Assembly (NCBI RefSeq): GCF_019175385.1
Contig: NC_083339.1
Coordinates: forward strand, 28,735,637-28,799,636
From: Lycium barbarum
Taxonomy: Eukaryota > Streptophyta > Magnoliopsida > Solanales > Solanaceae
Length of the DNA: 64,000 nucleotides
Reading direction: 5' to 3'
The notes under the pieces are model-generated. The model made no database searches, had not been told where the DNA came from, and saw nothing but the letters and a program-made list of their open reading frames with translations. The position numbers and the translations under genes are program-made. Below, piece by piece: positions 36,701 through 47,100 of the stretch (within the stretch, counting starts at the first letter, position 1; every line of letters begins with the position of its first letter).

Positions 36701-39540
36701 GCAAACTGAGTGAAAATAGCATTCAAAACAAAATGCAGAGACCAGGCATAATAGGAACATTATTCAGAAGGGTATTCAGAGATAAATTCAATCCACATTC
36801 AAATATGCAGGACAAGATGCAGACAAGTGAAAGGAACAAAGACTTAGGAAAAGAAACTACTCATGCTAAAAAAGATAAGCCTTTTGAACACACAGAGATA
36901 GGATTTGGCACTTCACACAAACTGCAAGTGTTCACTTATACCTCATTCTACTCTTTTAGGCATGGCATAACAGGAAGAAGAGAGGAGAAAGGGACCAGCA
37001 ATCACAGACAATGAAGCATGCATGGTATAATCAAAATGTTCTGTCTTGTCAGATTTACACACAAGCACGGTCAAGTTCAAAAGGAAATAAAAAGAAACAC
37101 TCTAAATCATCTTGCACAGAGAGTATATACTCAAGTCTAACTTCTTCCAATATGCAGACAATACAGAGATAATTATAGGCTAACATAAATGATCTAAGCA
37201 TAGTTTTGGGCCCCTCCTATACATAGCCAATGAAGATTCTAAATCAAGGTCAAGAGACTACTACAATATCACTTTTCTTGCATCACAGATAGGGTAAAAC
37301 AAGGAACAAACACTGTACTTTCATAGCTGCAAGGCAGCAGATCCTCAGTGCTGACACAGAGTTCAAGTTAGACCTCTAGAGTTAACTAAAGAGGTGATGC
37401 TACAGTAACAAGCCCTAAGTCACGATGAATATACATTGATGGCATGATCAGAGAGAAGCAGGCTAATAGTTAAGAGATTTAAGCAATATGGGACATGACA
37501 GAACCAATCATTCATTATTCTTTTCATATGAGTGCAAGGAACTAAATCAATCCAGTCATTTTAACACCTTAACCATGAAATGCAAACAAGGTAATTTACA
37601 TACACAAAGCAGTATTACAATAAAACTAACTTATCAACACCACATTAGGGCAAACTATACACATATAAGTCACAACAGCATGTCTTGAAGGGAGATTTGC
37701 CCTTCCAAAACACTCAAATAAACAAACCAAACTCTCAAGCAATTACATTTCTAACAACCTAACAGTCCCAAACTTCACACATAAGCAGAACCATCTATAA
37801 ACTACATAGCATGAGTTAAAAATAAATTAAGCTAACAACTAAATTATTACTAAAACATAATTTAAAGACAAGAAAAGCTATAAATAAAGAATTACCTTTT
37901 TTTAGTACAGCCAATCACCAAGAATGGAGTTGAGAGTTCTTCAACCTCCCAAGTTCAGTCAACACTCACAATAATAAAAATAACAGATTTTACTCCCTAA
38001 AACTAAATTTTTGACTGAAAGAAACTTTGCTTTTAAACTCGAATTTTATCAAGTCCAAAGCTTGTTTTTACTGCTTTTACACACATCCAAAACTTTTTCT
38101 TCTTCTTTCAATGGAAGTATGGGGTTCTATTTATAGAACCCCAAAAACAACAACAAACTCTAATTTTCGATGTGGGAATCTCACTTTTACACAGGTTTAA
38201 CAAAAGGGGCGGTTGAGATTACACCCAAAGATATTGACGGCTAAAAATTGAGTAAGACTATTTGAGAAAAAAAGAGATTAAAAGTAAAAAAGCAAGGATT
38301 GTACCTTTATGTCCATGTTTGGCCAGAAAATCGGGCAAAAAATTGAAAAGTAAGGATGAGTCTCGTCTTTTTCTGTATTGTCAGGCCACCGACGTCACGG
38401 TGGTATCGTGAATGCGGTAATAGGACGATCTTCTTGTAGAGGGTGGGGTGGAAGGTGAACAAAGGCGTAGGGTAGCTAGGGTTTGCACCCTAGCCCTCTT
38501 TGATTTTTTTGCAAATGGCCCTTCCTTTATTCTTTTGTTATCATGAGGGACTATTATGTGTGGATTGGGCTGGGTCAACTCCTTTGTGGGCTGGACCTGG
38601 CCCTATGTTTTTTAGTTTCTGAAATTCTTTTTTGTGTATTACGCATGTATACGTGCGTATATCAAGTGTATATATACTCGTAGGGGTAGAATAGGAATTT
38701 TAGTAAAATAGGCTGTTGTTTGAGGCACGCAGTCATCCAAATAAATAATTGAAACGAGGTCGAATAAAGACGTAATAAAATTAACAAATCATTTTAAACT
38801 CATTTTGCATAAATAACCCTTAATTGACCCTTAATTAAAGGAGGGTTGCAAATTATGGCCAATCTTTGTAATTAATTGCAGAAATATCCTTGAAATTAAC
38901 TATTTGTAAATGTAGCCTTATTTTGGTGTTTAATTTAACCAATTAAGACTAATTTGCATTAACGTCCTTAATTAATCTGCCCATGGCTTGGACATTTCAA
39001 TTAAGGCCATTCGGAATACAAAATTTGCAAAATTCACCCTGACTGTATTGAACCATGAGTTGGTTAATTATGAGGTGGTCATTTATGCAAGATAACAACA
39101 ATTAGGCTAAAAATCATAATTTAAAATAATTTTGTCAAAATTGGCACAAACATGCATATATAGTAATAATTCAAAGTTCGAGGGGTAAAAGTGGTAAATT
39201 CTTTTAATTACTCAAATTATTTGGATATAAATAAATAAATTGCCTTTTATCTAATTTTCTTGATTTTTGCTTAATTAAATGAACAATTGTTTAAAGTTGT
39301 TCTGCTGCTAGTGAATTATAGAAAATACTGTAAAATGCTGTAAAAATTCTGATAAATTTCTGAACAATTAATAAAGCCTTGAAGGTTCCCCTATTAATTT
39401 GTGGAAGTAAAATGCTAACCTGAATAATTGTTTTAAAATTATTCAGAATTTTTGTGAGTGTGCAAAATTATCTTATTTATTATCCAAGGACCCTGAGTAA
39501 ATAAATTAAATTACGGGAGGTCGAAAATCAAGTGTCAACA
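33751..39540 (-). mobile_element. Element D 5' LTR (about 5.8 kb)
   Basis: This is a direct repeat of 1067-6872. On the minus strand its start at 39540 reads TGTTGACACTTGATTTTCGA, a mutated form of the family terminus, and it ends CCGTTACA at 33751. It keeps a TATA box at 38127-38136 that the other LTR has lost. The ORFs inside (for example 36228-36554 and 36733-37014) mirror those of the 3' LTR and are not conserved proteins. Confidence 0.85.
38127..38136 (-). promoter_or_regulatory. TATA box of element D 5' LTR, inside a palindrome
   Basis: CTATAAATAG on the minus strand is centred in the inverted repeat GGGGTTCTAT / ATAGAACCCC (about 38121-38142). The 3' LTR has a 13-bp deletion here (about 5481), which removes one arm. 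Confidence 0.6.
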
Positions 39541-39901
39541 GTTGTACTTGTCTTCATCTTGAAGGTGTGTAAACGCTGCCTTAACAACATTCTAGTTGTT
39601 ACTGATTTCTTCTGGTAGAGATCTTCAAGCTTCTTCCACAAACTCACAGTTGTTTTCTCGATACTGAGTTTACATACCACACTGTCTGATAAGGATAATT
39701 GTATTGCGCTAAATGCATCTATCTCAATCTTCTGCTTCTCGAACTCTTTCGCATTTTCGGGATACGAGTCGTCCAAAGCATATAGATTGATCCTTCCAAA
39801 GCATAGATTGATCCTTCTCTCCGTAACAACGCCATGATCTTGATCTTGCAGATGTTGAGGTTGTTATTTCGCCCATCAAAATTCGCTACCTCAAACTTCA
39901 T
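39541..39901 (-). pseudogene. Copia-A gag, N-terminal half
   Basis: The likely start is the ATG at 39901 ('MKFEVANFDGRNNNLNICK', 'IKIMALLRREGS'), downstream of the PBS. A short direct duplication (about 39776-39815, 'GSIYALEGSIYML') shifts the frame. The reading then continues as 'DDSYPENAKEFEKQKIEIDA', 'LWKKLEDLYQKK' and 'LRQRLHTFKMKTS', where D is inserted. The other half is at 398-1066. This is the UBN2-type gag of a Copia element. Confidence 0.8.
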
Positions 39902-39937
39902 AATGCCATAGTCTCCTCGTCTCCTAGATCTCACAAC

Positions 39938-39956
39938 CTATAGGCTTCTAATACCA
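39938..39956 (-). other. Copia-A primer-binding site
   Basis: On the minus strand TGGTATTAGAAGCC is one or two changes away from the tRNA-iMet complement (TGGTATCAGAGC) used by most plant Copia elements. It lies two bases after the LTR end. Confidence 0.7.
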
Positions 39957-39958
39957 AT

Positions 39959-40314
39959 TGTTAGCGCGGAAACGATAAAAAACACAGTAATTAACGTGGT
40001 TCGGATCGATGTGATCCTAGTTCACGGAGAACGGCCGGTGCTTTTATTAATATCAAGGGAGAAAGTAAGTTACAATATTGAATACTCTTAGGTTCTATGT
40101 TCTGTACTACTTAATAAATCCTAGCTAACATGTATTTATACTACTAGGTCTGATCCTTTCCTAGAAAGGATCTAAATCCCAATAACACTCGAAAACCATC
40201 AAAGAAAAAAGTTTCCTTTTATTTCTTCACACATACATATTTAATTAGTTTCTAGTACAAACACATGATCTACCCAAAAGAGACTAGATCCATCTGAACA
40301 AACCTAATGTTACA
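39959..40314 (-). mobile_element. Copia-A 5' LTR
   Basis: On the minus strand it starts TGTAACATTAGG (40314) and ends GCTAACA (39959), 356 bp, with the PBS following. GTATAAATAC (minus, 40132-40141) is a good TATA box. The 3' LTR lies outside the window, so the LTR pair and TSD cannot be checked. The right flank reads GAGAG. Confidence 0.7.
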
Positions 40315-40509
40315 GAGAGGCCCCTAACGATGATCAATTTGCATTGGACTTCATATATAGTATGGAGTGTGTTTGGTACGACGAAAATCATTTTCTAGGA
40401 AAGTATTTTCCATGAGGAGATGCAATATCACATTTAAAGTTATGCATTATGGACATCAAAGGAAGTGCAATTATAATGTACATGTTAAATGATGGTGACG
40501 AATCTAATA

Positions 40510-40890
40510 GCATGTTTGGACAAGGTGTTAAAATCAACTTATTTTGAAAAGTACTTCTTATCAGACGTCCTTTGGGAGAGTTGGGCTTTATATTTGGCTA
40601 ATTTATTTGAGATGTAATTTTGTTAGTAGTTTGTGTTTGATCAATAGTTTCAAGAAGTGTTTTAACGTGTCAAATTATGAAAAAGGAAGCTAGAATGGGA
40701 ATCTAGTCTGGAAAAATTACAATCACTTATTTTTAGGAGAAGCTACTTTTTCGATTCTACTTAAAAGCTGAAAAACAACTTTTGCAAGTACTCAAAACCA
40801 CTTGTTTCTACACCAAAAACTTAGTCAAACACCTTATTCTTTAAAATAAATGTTTTTTTTTAAAAAAAATTGAAGCTTGGCCAAACATGC
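40510..40890. mobile_element. MITE, terminal inverted repeats GCATGTTTGGMCAAG
   Basis: The left end is GCATGTTTGGACAAG and the right end CTTGGCCAAACATGC, one mismatch over 15 bases. The interior pairs loosely ('AAGTACTT', 'GCTGAAAAACAACTTTTGC'). This looks like a common Solanaceae non-autonomous DNA transposon. The duplicated flank is at best TCTAA-like and unclear. Just left of it (about 40366-40440) is a fragment with 'GTGTTTGGTACGA' and 'GGAAAGTATTTTCC' words, from another MITE. Confidence 0.55.
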
Positions 40891-40990
40891 TCTAAGCACA
40901 AGTTGTAACTGCAAGGATAGAAAGTAAACAAACACAGGTTAAACGGAGCAGAGACATGTTCACTCTAAAGTATATTAGTTTATTTTTTAC

Positions 40991-41070
40991 CTCCCAAAGT
41001 AGGGGTAAGGTGTGCGTACACCCTCCCCAGACCCACTTTGTGGGATTTCATTAGGTATGTTCTTGTTGTT
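40991..41070 (+). mobile_element. SINE 3' end (Solanaceae TS-like), 5'-truncated
   Basis: The stretch contains GTAAGGTGTGCGTACACCC, CTCCCCAGACCCACTTTG, TGGGATTTCATTAGGTATG and a TTGTTGTT end followed by poly-A. From memory this is the conserved 3' region of the tobacco TS SINE family. The tRNA-derived 5' half is absent. Confidence 0.65.
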
Positions 41071-41324
41071 AAAAAAAAATGGATGTCCATTGTGTAGTTG
41101 GACCCTGATAGATATTACAAGTATATGTTTTTAAGATGATTATAAACATCACTTTTATTTATGTATCAGGACATATAGAAAATGAGGATCAGATGCAAAA
41201 GGTTGACCAAAAGGACATGTAGTGACATGCCGGACAACAGAGCCATTCGTGCAGCAAATATTCTGATACAAATGGCCAAAGGTAAAGGTTGTTAGCAGGA
41301 GAATAAGTCTCCCTCTCTTCATAT

Positions 41325-41480
41325 TGGAGATGGCGTGATTAAAATTTCAGATTGCAGATTAACTGAAAACACGAAGGAAGGTTGCTACGGATTCAAGAAA
41401 GACAAGCTGACGAAGATGGAAAATAGCGAAAGATTAGACTTGCAATCTGCAGGAGCCACTGTTGCGGAGAGAAAAAAGTA
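41325..41480 (+). pseudogene. Possible relic exon upstream of the NFRKB-like pseudogene
   Basis: One frame is open from about 41307 to the TAG at 41478 and reads like protein: 'GDGVIKISDCRLTENTKEG', 'YGFKKDKLTKMENSERLDLQ', 'GATVAERKK'. The basic/acidic composition suits the disordered region of large chromatin proteins, and the NFRKB-like relic begins 370 bp downstream on the same strand. I infer they belong together, but I do not recognise the segment itself. Between the two (about 41620-41770) is a MITE-like piece ending 'TCCTGACTCCGCCTCTGAG'. Confidence 0.35.
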
Positions 41481-41844
41481 GAAAGAGGACATTCCATTCA
41501 CTTGAAATGTCATGCACAAGAAATATGTTGAAGGTTTGTTCTACTAATGATTTTAAGTCTTGATCCTCAATATTTTATAGTACCAATTATAGTTGCAATG
41601 GATTGAAAGACATTTCAGTCGGGGATGGAGGTAGAAGCCTAGATACGAGTAGTTAAGGAATTCATTAAATATGTGCACATATTAAATTTAGAACCTGTTT
41701 ATTAGCACTTGATGCTGTCGTTCTAAAATTCAAAACCCATAAACTTAAAATCCTGACTCCGCCTCTGAGTTCAGCAGCCTTATATATCAGAGATCGTAAT
41801 CTTCTACATGGTACATATTCTATGTTTATGATTTGTGAATAAAG

Positions 41845-42215
41845 TTGATAATAGAGGGCAAAATTTTGCATGAAATGGAGAGGGAAACTCGTATTGCCCC
41901 CACTATCACTGGCACATTCTCATTTTCCATTATGCATCTTCTCGGTGCTGTCCGGAACGCTTTAATTACACCACCTGCAAAAAACAATAGCATCATACTT
42001 GACAAGTATGATGAACACACCAAGAAGAAACAAATAAGGGCTTCAGAAGGCGTAATTCGGATTGATAAGCATGGCGGACGTGTCTCTGGATTGAAAGGAT
42101 TTGATCAAAGGCACTTACCTTCTCTTACTAACCATAAAATCGTGGAGCTTGTGAGATTGAATCCTCGAGACTCTCGTATTCTTGAAGCCAACGAGCCACT
42201 TCGGTATTTGGTCAA
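41845..42215 (+). pseudogene. NFRKB/INO80-subunit-like pseudogene, 5' part
   Basis: The frame encodes 'FSFSIMHLLGAVRNALITPP', then 'QIRASEGVIRIDKHGG', 'LPSLTNHKIVELVRLNPRD' and 'SRILEANEPLRYLV'. This order and spacing match plant homologues of nuclear factor related to kappa-B-binding protein, a subunit of the INO80 chromatin-remodelling complex. The frame is open but ends in Copia element K at 42216. In relatives the next segment leads to the domain found here at 45304 onward. About 75 codons between them are missing. No promoter or start can be assigned. Confidence 0.7.
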
Positions 42216-42419
42216 TGTATTGAGAAGAAATAAGCAATAACCAAATTGCACGATGAGGTAACAGCGGAAGAAATACCCAAGTCGAAACTTCCCACACTAT
42301 TTGAACCAAGATAAGACAATAAACACTATCACAAATAGAAATCCGGGCAGCAACTATACCAACAACAAAATAGCAAAGCAAGAAAAAATATCCACGGGTA
42401 AAACCCCTTCAATTGTCTG

Positions 42420-43440
42420 GTCTTTAAAGAACGCAACATCACGGTTTCTTCTCAACTAGATTATAGAAACGATAGCTAAATTCGTCATGACCATAACCAA
42501 TAAAGATACATTGCCTAGTTTTAACTTCCAGCTTTGACCTCTCATCCTTAGGAACATGCACAAAAGCATTACACCCGAAGACTCTCAGATGAGCATAAGA
42601 GACATCCTTACCAAACTAAACTCTGTCAGGGACATCACCATCCAAAGCAACAGTAGGAGATAAATTGATAACATAACCAGCAGTATTAAGTGCTTCTGCC
42701 CAAAATGACTCTGGCAACTTAGCATCTGAAAGCAAACATATAACCCTCTCAACTAGAGTTCTGTTCATCCTCTCTACTAAACCATTTAACTGAAGAGTCT
42801 TTGGAGGAGTTTTCTGATGCCGAATACCCCGCTTTCTACAATAATTAGCAAAAGGACCAATGTATTCACCACCATCATCTAAGCGGATGTATTTTAGTTT
42901 CTTCCCTGTCTGTCTCTCAACCAAGGCCTGAAAAGTCTTGAACACATCAAGTACTTGATCCTTGGACTTCAAAGGAAATACCCAGAGTTTGCGAGAATGA
43001 TCATCAATAAAAGTCACAAAGTAAAGTGCACCACCACGAGATCTTACTTTAAAAGGACCACACAAATCAGAATGTACCAACTCCAGCAAATCCAACTTTC
43101 TTAAAGGCGAATGATTGTGAAAAGAAACTTTTTTCTGTTTCCCACCTAAGCAATGCACACATCTCTTTAACTTTGCTTGTTTCACTCCAGAAAGCAAATT
43201 CTTCTTAGACAAGTTATCAATCCCCTTCTCGCTCATATGACTCAGCCTTCTATGTCATAATTCTGATGAAGTATCATTCTCCACCAAATTTACTGAGTCA
43301 CCACAAATAGAGCCCTGAAATAAGTACAAGTCAGACATCTTGTAACCTCGAACCACAACCATTGAACCTCTAATTAGCTTCCACTGGCCACAACCAACGA
43401 TTTGATCATAACCCTCATCATCAAGTTTTCCTACAGAAAT
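42420..43440 (-). pseudogene. Copia K integrase region, broken
   Basis: GAG-pre-integrase (about 43440-43240) has a stop in the 'L-W-H' position ('SEL' stop 'HRRLSHMSEKG'). The integrase core runs 43236-42616 with 'VHSDLCGPFK' (first Asp), 'LDDGGEYIGPF' (second Asp; the usual Asp-Asn-Gly is Asp-Asp-Gly) and 'GLVERMNRTLVER' (Glu). After another stop at about 42617 the conserved 'AHLRVFGCNAFVHVPKDERS' and 'CIFIGYGHDEFSYRFY' follow down to 42420. The enzyme would insert retrotransposon cDNA. It is a relic in the Tork/Tnt1-like style, with no RT behind it. Confidence 0.8.
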
Positions 43441-43449
43441 TAAATTCAG

Positions 43450-44529
43450 TCAAACATCTAGAGCATGCTTGACATTGTTAAAAACCAACCTCGAACCATT
43501 ATTACTTTTCAAGCAAACTGTGCTAATACTAAGTACCTCAACCTCACTATCATTGCCCATTCGTAAATTTTCAAAATTATCCGGAGTATAAGAAGAAAAT
43601 AATTCCTTCTTTGGCGTGACATGAGAAGTGGCACTTGAATCCACAAACCAGGTAGATTTATCACAAACAAGATTGATATCATTTTTACCACAAGCAACAA
43701 AAAGATCATTTTCAGCAACAATAGCAAAACAATTTTCATTATCGCCTTCTTTCTTTTGCCTTTTTTGGTCTCTCTTAAACTTGTAGCAATGTTTCTTGAT
43801 GTGCCCTTTCAAGTGACAATAGTCACATGTAAGATTCTTGTACCTGGAGGATCTTGACTTTCTTCTACTTTTTCCTCTGTCATTCTGACCTCTGAAGTTA
43901 CTTCCCCCCTTGTCTTCAATAACCAAAACATCGGAGTGTGAAATTGAAGAAGACGAAACTTGAGATCTTCTTCTCATCTCTTCATTCAAAACACCACTCT
44001 TAACATATTCCTTAGTTACACCATCACTGGGAGTAGAACTAGTCAAAGAAACTCGAAGAGTTTCCAAAGAGTCTAGCAGAGTATTAAGAAGCCAAAGTCC
44101 CTGTATTTCTTCATCAAACTTGACACCCATTCCAGACAGCTGATCAAGGACACCCTGAAAATCATTGATATGATCAGAAATAGGGCTGACCTCTTTGTAT
44201 CTAATATTCATCAATTGTTTTAGTAGGAACAACTTATTATTGCCAGCCTTTGAAGCATAAAGTGTCTCGAGCTTTTCCCATAAGCTTTTAGCATTTGTCT
44301 CATTCACAATATGATTTCGAACATTATCTTCAACCCATTGCCTGATATAGCCACAAACTTGTAAGTGCTCAAATTCCCACTCTTCATCTTTAATAGACTC
44401 GAGTTTCTTAGAAGCAAACACAGGTAAATGCAATTTCTTAACAAATAGAAGATCTTTCATATTACTTTTCCAAATATGGTAATTACTGCCATTTAAACAA
44501 ATCATCTTGATCATATTTGCTTCTATCAT
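43450..44529 (-). pseudogene. Copia K gag-protease (359 codons)
   Basis: From ATG at 44529: a UBN2-type gag ('LNGSNYHIWKSNMKDLL', 'SLWEKLETLYASKAGNNKLF', 'LLKQLMNIRYKEV'), a Ser/Arg-rich linker and a zinc knuckle 'CDYCHLKGHIKKHC' (CX2CX4HX4C intact). The protease site is 'WFVDSSATSHVT', with DSS where DSG is usual. The frame ends at 43450 in the spacer before GAG-pre-integrase. Gag itself is open and is the best-preserved part of K. Confidence 0.8.
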
Positions 44530-44560
44530 TCAAATAGACAATCAACCAACCAAATAAAAT

Positions 44561-44577
44561 CACAAGCTCTGATGCCA
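44561..44577 (-). other. Copia K primer-binding site
   Basis: On the minus strand TGGCATCAGAGCTTGTG follows the LTR after a three-base spacer, one change from the tRNA-iMet complement. Confidence 0.75.
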
Positions 44578-44580
44578 CTT

Positions 44581-45306
44581 TGTTGGGAGGAAACAAGCAA
44601 TAACCAAATTGCACGACGAGGTAACAGCGGAAGAAATACTCAAGTCGAAACTTCCCACACTATTTGAACCAAGAGAAGACAATAACCACTAGCACAAATG
44701 GAAATCCGGGCAGCAGCTATACCAACAACAAAATAGCAAAGCAAGCAAAAATAAATCGAATGGAAGAGACACCAAATTTACGTGGTAAAACCCCTTCAAG
44801 GTGAAGAGGAAACATCGGGACCTCCGGCCCACAAAAGCTCCACTATAATCAACAAGAGTTACAACAATGTTCTCCGAATGGCTACAACAACAAAGTCAAG
44901 CACGGAACAACAATACATAAAAGATAGCACCAAAATTAGTGAAGAAAGGAGAGAAATCACTCCAAAAAATGAGCTACTGTTCGTATTCGAAAACTGGAGC
45001 TACAGACCACAAAATCCGATCTTCACCGTTGCAATTCAAGAACCAGATGTTGATAACCCCCAGTTGAAATTTCAGCACGATCCAACGGTTAATGCATCAA
45101 AAAATACAATTTAAAGTGAACTGCTGTAGCAGAAAATTTCTGGACGAAAATCTGCTTTCTCTCTCACGTTTTTCTCTCTATATGGCTGCTATGAATTCAC
45201 TCTTGTGTTCTGAAAATAAGACCTAAATTGATCCTATATATAGAGGAACTTTTTGGGCAGAAGTGGTCTGATCCAAATTGGATTGGGTTTTATTAATCCA
45301 ATTCCA
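44581..45306 (-). mobile_element. Copia K 5' LTR
   Basis: It matches 42216-42418 over about 200 bp, then continues alone. The LTR end next to the PBS is TGTTGGGAGG (plus-strand sense). TCTATATATAGG on the minus strand (about 45232-45244) is a TATA box. The plus-strand ORF 44782-45114 is antisense within this LTR. Confidence 0.75.
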
Positions 45307-45910
45307 CCCTGATCCTAAGTAGTCTTTCGCAACCACCATATGAATTGATGCAATATGTCGATTTTTATGAACGGTTTGTGGAATCTAGAACAGCGAAGAG
45401 TATCAGTACGATTAATCCTTGTTGTGAGGAAATAAGAGCTTATTTCCGTAGAGAAGAAGCTCCAACATACACAATACCTGACAGGGCATTCCCATATACA
45501 GCCGTTGATGGTCGGAGATCTGTTGTCGCTCCTTTGAAAACATGCAGTGGCAAACCTGTAATAAAGGGTCGTGATCACCATATTCTTAAGAAAAGTCGAC
45601 CGCCTCATTTCACTGTCCTTTGTTTGATAAGAGATGCAGCCGCCAGATTGCCCTCAGGTGTTGGAACCAGAGCTGATATCTGTGTTTTGGTAAGGGACTC
45701 TCAATTCATTGTTGAGGACATTGATGATGTGCAAGTTCACCAAGTTGCAAGTTGAGCTTTGAACCGTTTGCACTATGAAAATGATCCGTGTGTAAAATAT
45801 GATAGGGAGTGGCGTCTGTGGGTTTATTGACATGGAGATCGACAGGAAGAAGATTTTGAAGATGACTGTACATGCTCTAATAATAATAGGAAGAAGGCTA
45901 AGAAAAAATT
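45304..45910 (+). pseudogene. NFRKB/INO80-subunit-like pseudogene, 3' part (winged-helix-like domain)
   Basis: Reading resumes right after element K with 'STLILSSLSQPPYELMQYVD', 'FYERFVESRTAKSIST', 'EEIRAYFRREEAPTYTIPDR', 'AVDGRRSVVAPLKTCSGKP', 'PPHFTVLCLIRDAAARLPSG', 'VGTRADICVLVRDSQFIVED'. This is the conserved NFRKB winged-helix-like DNA/protein-binding domain. A TGA at 45753-45755 and another at 45828-45830 interrupt the same frame, which still continues to 'EEDFEDDCTCSNNN' and a Lys-rich tail by 45908. With the missing middle this cannot make the normal protein. I see no introns, so it could be a processed copy or one large exon. Confidence 0.8.
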
Positions 45911-45920
45911 AACTCTGAAG

Positions 45921-46000
45921 TGCTGGTGGGAAGTAGCAGGGTACCCTACGGAAATAGTCGAGGTGTTCGCAGGTTGGCCCGGTCACCATTTGTTGTAAAA
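45921..46000 (+). mobile_element. SINE fragment (Solanaceae type), 3' half
   Basis: The segment reads CTGGTGGGAAGTAGCAGGG, then GAAATAGTCGAGGTGTTCGC, then AGGTTGGCCCGGTCACCA, followed by an A-rich end. From memory this is the typical 3' part of a tRNA-derived SINE found in many Solanaceae genomes. It lies directly after the NFRKB-like frame. Confidence 0.65.
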
Positions 46001-46188
46001 AAGAATAATGAACTCTGCATCTTAAGGAAGTTCTCAAAGCGTTTCGGAAAGTGTTGACTTCAACCAATTGTATTCTTGCATTTGGTGGAAGCGTGGTTCA
46101 TCAGCTTTTTTCCGAAAGATCGTTAATGTAATGTAAAGTATTTCAAAATTTCTGAGACCTTGTAAATTAAAGATCAAAGTTTTTCAAC

Positions 46189-46656
46189 GGGAAAAGGATT
46201 CAAAACACACTCTAACTTTGGCCGAAATTGCTATGACACACTCCAATTTTGCGGGGGTCCTATGACCCCCCTGACTATCTTTTTGTGTATTATTGACGAT
46301 ATTATCGGGCGACCTAGACAAGCAAGTGAGCACACGTTGGTTGAGCACGTAAGGGTGGATTTAAAACTAAACTGACCCGTCTCTATTTGCCACGTTGAAG
46401 TCCAAATAATCCCTTTTTTTGTTACAAAAAAGAAGGATTATTTGGAATTCAACGTGACAAATAGAGACGGGTCCATTTAATTTTAAGTCCACCCTCACTC
46501 GCTCAACCAACATATGCTCACTTGCCTGTCCATGTCGCCCGATAATACCGTCAATAATACACAAAAAAATAGTCCTGGGGTCATAGGACCCCGGCAAGTT
46601 GGAGTGTATTATAGTAATTTCGGCCAAAGTTGGAGTGTGTTTTGGACCCTTTTTCC
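46189..46656. mobile_element. Foldback MITE, near-perfect inverted repeat of about 215-bp arms
   Basis: The left arm starts GGGAAAAGGATTCAAAACAC and the right arm ends GTTTTGGACCCTTTTTCC. The arms stay complementary to within a few tens of bases of the centre (about 46420), so the element is almost one long hairpin. The flanking 9-mers are TTTTTCAAC and TTTTTCAGT (7 of 9), in line with a Mutator-type 9-bp TSD. The ORF at 46367-46627 is a by-product. It sits in what may be the 3' UTR of the NFRKB-like relic. Confidence 0.8.
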
Positions 46657-46862
46657 TTTTTCAGTTGTAATGTATTGAATGGTAACATCTCCTATTTCTC
46701 CTTGAGTTTTGTATAGGAGCCAAATCATGTCTTTGTAAGTTTGTATTGCTGCATGTTCTGGATGTTTTTTGTTTAATATAAGATATCATTACTTCATCAA
46801 AAAGAGACGTGCATAACATAAGCTGAGATCATTTTGTGAAACTTGGGACTCCTAGAACTTTA

Positions 46863-47100
46863 CCATTCAAGGTTACAGTGGCGTGAAGATTTCCTGGCTA
46901 TACGGTCTGCAAGGGCATTATTCAATACGGAGTTTCCTGAACCACTAGCACCCAGAACTGCCATAATTTATCCTCCCTTAGCTTCTCCGAAACTGTCATT
47001 CAATAATACCTTCATATGAGTCATGTCTTCATCCTGGGGTGGGTCTAGCATGGGAAGTACGTGTTTCGGTCCAAACCTTGTATTTGTGTTGAAAAATCCA
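46863..47100 (-). pseudogene. ABCG-type transporter fragment with broken Walker A
   Basis: The minus strand reads 'FFNTNTRFGPKHVLPMLD', 'MKVLLNDSFGEAKGG', a TAA, then 'IMAVLGASGSGNSVLNNALA' and 'DRIARKSSRHCNLEW'. The order matches the start of the nucleotide-binding domain of plant half-size ABCG transporters, where 'GASGSGKST' binds the ATP phosphates. Here the Walker A Lys is Asn and a stop precedes it. Nothing downstream (46862 and below) continues the domain. It is an isolated exon-sized relic, opposite in strand to the NFRKB-like relic. Confidence 0.7.

Larger units (their letters stand above)
42216..45306 (-). mobile_element. Copia element K, internally deleted, splitting the NFRKB-like relic
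   Basis: The 5' LTR is at 44581-45306 and a PBS at 44561-44577. Gag and protease lie at 43450-44529 and integrase at 42616-43236. The reading continues to 42420, where it jumps directly into a 3' LTR copy cut to about 200 bp (42216-42418). Reverse transcriptase and RNase H are therefore deleted. The left LTR edge joins NFRKB-like coding after GTCAA; the right edge joins it before CCCTG. The flanks do not match, in keeping with the loss of host sequence at the site. Confidence 0.75.

Noticed and set aside
44782..45114. Plus-strand ORF of 110 codons
   Set aside because: It lies antisense in the LTR of Copia K with no known relative.
46367..46627. Minus-strand ORF of 86 codons
   Set aside because: It is an arm of the foldback MITE.
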